A stretch of 7,850 nt of DNA, taken from positions 1-7,850 of the forward strand of contig CAJUJW010000094.1 of the NCBI GenBank assembly GCA_910586735.1, given 5' to 3'. Position numbers and translations under genes: made by a program. The DNA comes from an uncultured Oscillibacter sp. (GTDB taxonomy: Bacteria; Bacillota; Clostridia; Oscillospirales; Oscillospiraceae). Under the pieces are notes generated by a model that was given only the letters and a program-made list of their open reading frames with translations, was not told where the DNA came from and did no database searches. This document shows positions 5,904 through 7,850 of the stretch, piece after piece. Within the stretch, counting starts at the first letter, position 1; each line of letters opens with the position of its first letter.

Positions 5904-6584
5904 ATGAGCACCATTCGCGTGGCCGTCGACGGCCCCTCCGGCGCGGGGAAGAGCACCCTGGCCAGAGCCGCCGCCTCCGCCCTGGGCTTTTTATATGTGG
6001 ACACCGGCGCCATTTACCGGACCGTGGGGCTCTCCGTCCGGGACCGGGGCGCGGACCCCGGCGACGAGCCCGCCGTGGCGGATATCCTGCCGTCTCTCCG
6101 GGTGGAGCTGCGGTACGACGAGGCCGGGCGGCAGAGGATGCTGCTGAACGGCCGGGATGTCAGTGAGGAGATTCGTCTGCCGGAGATTTCCCGGTACGCC
6201 TCCGCCGTCTCGGCCCTGCCGGTGGTCCGGGCCTATCTGATGGAGACCCAGCGGGAGCTGGCCCGGAGGAACAATGTCATCATGGACGGCCGGGACATCG
6301 GCACCGTGGTCCTGCCGGACGCGGAGGTAAAGGTGTACCTCACCGCCTCCGCCCAGGTCCGGGCGGAGCGCCGCTGCCGGGAGCTGGAGGAACGGGGGAC
6401 GCCCCAGCCCTTTGAGGAGGTCCTCCGGGACATTGAGGACCGGGATTACCGGGACACCCACCGGGAGGCCGCCCCCCTGCGGCAGGCGGAGGACGCCGTC
6501 CCGCTGGACACCTCGGCGCTGGATTTTCAGCAGAGCCTGGAGGCCCTGCTGCGCCTCGTCCGGGAAAGGATGGCCGGCCTATGA
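5904..6584 (+). CDS. cmk: (d)CMP kinase
   Basis: 226 aa, the short bacterial form. It phosphorylates CMP and dCMP with ATP in the cytosol, recycling CMP from phospholipid synthesis and RNA turnover. Visible motifs are the P-loop 'GPSGAGKST' (10-18), 'YVDTGAIYR' (31-39; many homologues have DTGAMYR), 'IMDGRDIGTVVLPDAEVKVYLTAS' (126-149) with the CMP-binding Arg-Asp, and the lid 'DRDYRDTHREAAPL' (179-192). ATG at 5904 follows the strong SD AGAGGAGG (5888-5895), which overlaps the previous stop codon. The stop overlaps the plsC start (ATGA). The cmk-plsC-ispH order is a familiar clostridial cluster, usually continuing into an S1-domain protein. Confidence 0.97.
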   Translation: MSTIRVAVDGPSGAGKSTLARAAASALGFLYVDTGAIYRTVGLSVRDRGADPGDEPAVADILPSLRVELRYDEAGRQRMLLNGRDVSEEIRLPEISRYASAVSALPVVRAYLMETQRELARRNNVIMDGRDIGTVVLPDAEVKVYLTASAQVRAERRCRELEERGTPQPFEEVLRDIEDRDYRDTHREAAPLRQAEDAVPLDTSALDFQQSLEALLRLVRERMAGL

Positions 6585-7222
6585 AACCATTCAACCGCTT
6601 GTTCATCTTCATATATTACTTCGTGGGCTTCATCACCCGGATTCTGCACCCCACCACCGTGGAGGGGATGGAGCGTCTGCCCAAAAGCGGCGTACTGCTC
6701 TGTCCCAATCACGCCAGCAACTGGGACCCCATCCTGGTGGCCCTCCGGCTGCCCATCAATTACCGGCTCCACATCATGGCCAAGGAGGAGCTGTTCCACA
6801 ACCCCCTCCTGGGCTGGCTGTTGAAGAAGGTGGGGGCCTTTCCCGTCAGCCGGGGGAACAACGACATCAACGCCGTCAAGCAGTCCATACAGGCCCTGAA
6901 AGAGGGGGACAACCTGCTGATCTTCTCCGAGGGCACCACGATCCACGACGGCGTGGGCTACACCGACGGCCTGCCCGCCCACGCCAAGGCGGGCGTGGCC
7001 ATGATCGGCGTCCGAACCGGGGCCACGCTGGTGCCGGTGTTCGTGGACGGGGAGAAGAAGCCCTTCCACCGGACCCGCATCATCTTCGGGGAACCCTATG
7101 AGCCCCACTACACCGGCCGCCGGGGCACGGCGGAGGAGATGCAGAAAATCGCCGACGACCTGCTGGAGGCGGCCTACGCCCTGGGGGGCCAGGCTGTGGG
7201 AGGGAAGCCGCTGTGCGGGTGA
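6581..7222 (+). CDS. plsC: 1-acyl-sn-glycerol-3-phosphate acyltransferase (lysophosphatidate acyltransferase)
   Basis: 213 aa. It transfers an acyl chain to lysophosphatidate to give phosphatidate at the inner face of the membrane. A hydrophobic N-terminal helix (about 7-22, 'LFIFIYYFVGFITRIL') would anchor it. Acyltransferase blocks occur in order: 'NHASNWD' (43-49, the catalytic HX4D), 'GAFPVSR' (85-91, substrate-binding block), 'FSEGTT' (115-120) and 'VPVFVDG' (151-157). The third block is unusual: the common form is FPEGTR, and here Pro is Ser and the Arg after EGT is Thr. The gene overlaps cmk by ATGA and its end overlaps the ispH start by 10 nt, so the cluster is translationally coupled. 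Family assignment is firm; the acyl donor is not known. Confidence 0.93.
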   Translation: MKPFNRLFIFIYYFVGFITRILHPTTVEGMERLPKSGVLLCPNHASNWDPILVALRLPINYRLHIMAKEELFHNPLLGWLLKKVGAFPVSRGNNDINAVKQSIQALKEGDNLLIFSEGTTIHDGVGYTDGLPAHAKAGVAMIGVRTGATLVPVFVDGEKKPFHRTRIIFGEPYEPHYTGRRGTAEEMQKIADDLLEAAYALGGQAVGGKPLCG

Positions 7223-7850
7223 TTTTGGCGGAGAGCGCCGGGTTCTGCTATGGAGTCCGCCGGGCGGTGGAGCTGGCGAAGGAGACCGCAGCCAAAACCG
7301 GCCATTGCTGGATGCTGGGGGACCTCATCCACAACGCCCACGTGGTCGAGGAGCTGAAATCCCTTGGCATTCAAAAGGCGGAAAGCATAGATGCTTTACA
7401 GCCTGGGGACACGGTGGTCATCCGTTCCCACGGGGAATTGAAGCAGATTCTGGACCAGCTGGCTGTAAAGGGAGTCCACTGTGTGGACGCCACCTGCCCC
7501 AACGTCCGCCGCATCCAGACCCTGGCGGCCCAGGCGGAAGAGGAGGGCCGGACCCCCGTCATCATCGGCGACGCGGCCCACCCGGAGGTGGCGGGCATCG
7601 CCAGCTGGTGCCGGAATCCCTTGGTATTCAGCGGCCCGGAGGCGGTGGAGTCATGGCTGGAAAAGGACCCCAAAGCCAGGGAAACACCCCTGACGGTGAT
7701 GGCCCAGACCACGTGTATTCGTGAACTTTTTGAAACTTCTTGGAAAATCGTAAAAAAAGAGTGTACAAACGCAAAAAAATTTGATACAATATGTACCGCT
7801 ACGCATAAGCGTCAGACTGAAGCGGCCATTCTCGCCGCGAAAGCGGACGT
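7213..7850 (+). CDS. ispH: 4-hydroxy-3-methylbut-2-enyl diphosphate reductase, 3'-truncated by window edge
   Basis: 212 complete codons are visible with no stop; the frame runs off the window. IspH is the [4Fe-4S] enzyme of the last MEP-pathway step, reducing HMBPP to IPP and DMAPP, the substrates of IspA upstream. All three cluster cysteines are present: Cys12 ('AGFCYGV'), Cys95 ('DATCPNV') and Cys194 ('FDTICTAT'). So are the substrate residues His40 ('LIHN'), His73 ('RSHG') and His123/Glu125 ('HPEV'), plus 'AQTT' and 'RQTEA'. The GTG at 7213 is chosen for GGAGG (7199-7203) 9 nt upstream and the family start 'MRVILAESAGFC'. It overlaps plsC by 10 nt. Codon use changes sharply at about 7711-7800, where the DNA becomes AT-rich. 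In many Clostridia IspH is fused to ribosomal-protein-S1 domains; whether that holds here lies beyond the window. Confidence 0.96.
   Translation, partial: MRVILAESAGFCYGVRRAVELAKETAAKTGHCWMLGDLIHNAHVVEELKSLGIQKAESIDALQPGDTVVIRSHGELKQILDQLAVKGVHCVDATCPNVRRIQTLAAQAEEEGRTPVIIGDAAHPEVAGIASWCRNPLVFSGPEAVESWLEKDPKARETPLTVMAQTTCIRELFETSWKIVKKECTNAKKFDTICTATHKRQTEAAILAAKAD
7762..7790 (+). promoter_or_regulatory. Candidate internal promoter within ispH
   Basis: TACAAT (7785-7790) is preceded by TG at 7782-7783, making an extended -10. TGTACA (7762-7767) is 17 nt upstream and matches 4 of 6 bases of the -35. A7 tracts at 7752-7758 and 7773-7779 flank or fall inside it. It lies inside the ispH frame in an AT-rich island, so it may be a real internal promoter or a by-product of AT-rich coding sequence. 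Confidence 0.4.

Noticed and set aside
7752..7779. Two A_AAA_AAA heptamers in the -1 frameshift register of ispH
   Set aside because: Both are in the X_XXY_YYZ phase, but a -1 shift at either leads to TGA at 7782-7784, no stimulatory stem is evident, and the product would lose the Cys194 cluster ligand. Chance in an AT-rich stretch is simpler.

Overview
The window looks like chromosomal DNA from a GC-rich member of the Clostridia, most likely Oscillospiraceae (Flavonifractor / Lawsonibacter / Pseudoflavonifractor type). That placement is inferred from the gene content (Asp23-nusB, xseA-xseB-ispA, cmk-plsC-ispH in series), the strong Shine-Dalgarno sequences, the high GC with G/C-ending codons, and the protein sequences. 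No database search was possible.

Layout. (1) 1-817, + strand: the C-terminal part of an Asp23/Gls24 envelope protein, then nusB, closed by a hairpin terminator that works in both directions. (2) 818-1407: an unexpected two-gene divergent cassette between nusB and xseA. It has a 74-aa protein of unknown function on the - strand and a 68-aa Cro/CI-like XRE repressor on the + strand. The 94-bp gap between them holds overlapping back-to-back promoters and two copies of a 22-bp inverted-repeat operator spaced exactly 30 bp apart. (3) 1408-3762: xseA, xseB and ispA, tightly packed and translationally coupled; xseA starts 3 nt after the repressor stop. (4) 3807-5889: a MurR/RpiR-type regulator overlapping a BaiN/HI0933-family flavoprotein. 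(5) 5904-7850: cmk, plsC and the 5' part of ispH (runs off the window), each overlapping or nearly touching the next.

How it works together. The + strand genes are mostly housekeeping: exonuclease VII for DNA repair, FPP synthase and HMBPP reductase for isoprenoids (IspA acts downstream of IspH), CMP kinase for pyrimidine nucleotides, and a lysophosphatidate acyltransferase for phospholipids. The most interesting point is regulatory. nusB is closed by a terminator, so the visible promoter for xseA-xseB-ispA is the one in the XRE cassette. A phage-like repressor switch may therefore set expression of a core operon as well as of its small unknown partner.

A second unusual signal is an AT-rich island inside ispH (about 7711-7800). 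It carries two A7 tracts phased 21 bp apart and a good extended -10 promoter. No rRNA, tRNA, CRISPR array, insertion sequence or integrase was seen. The only gene-free stretches are short; the longest is 1104-1197, which is filled by the operators and promoters described.
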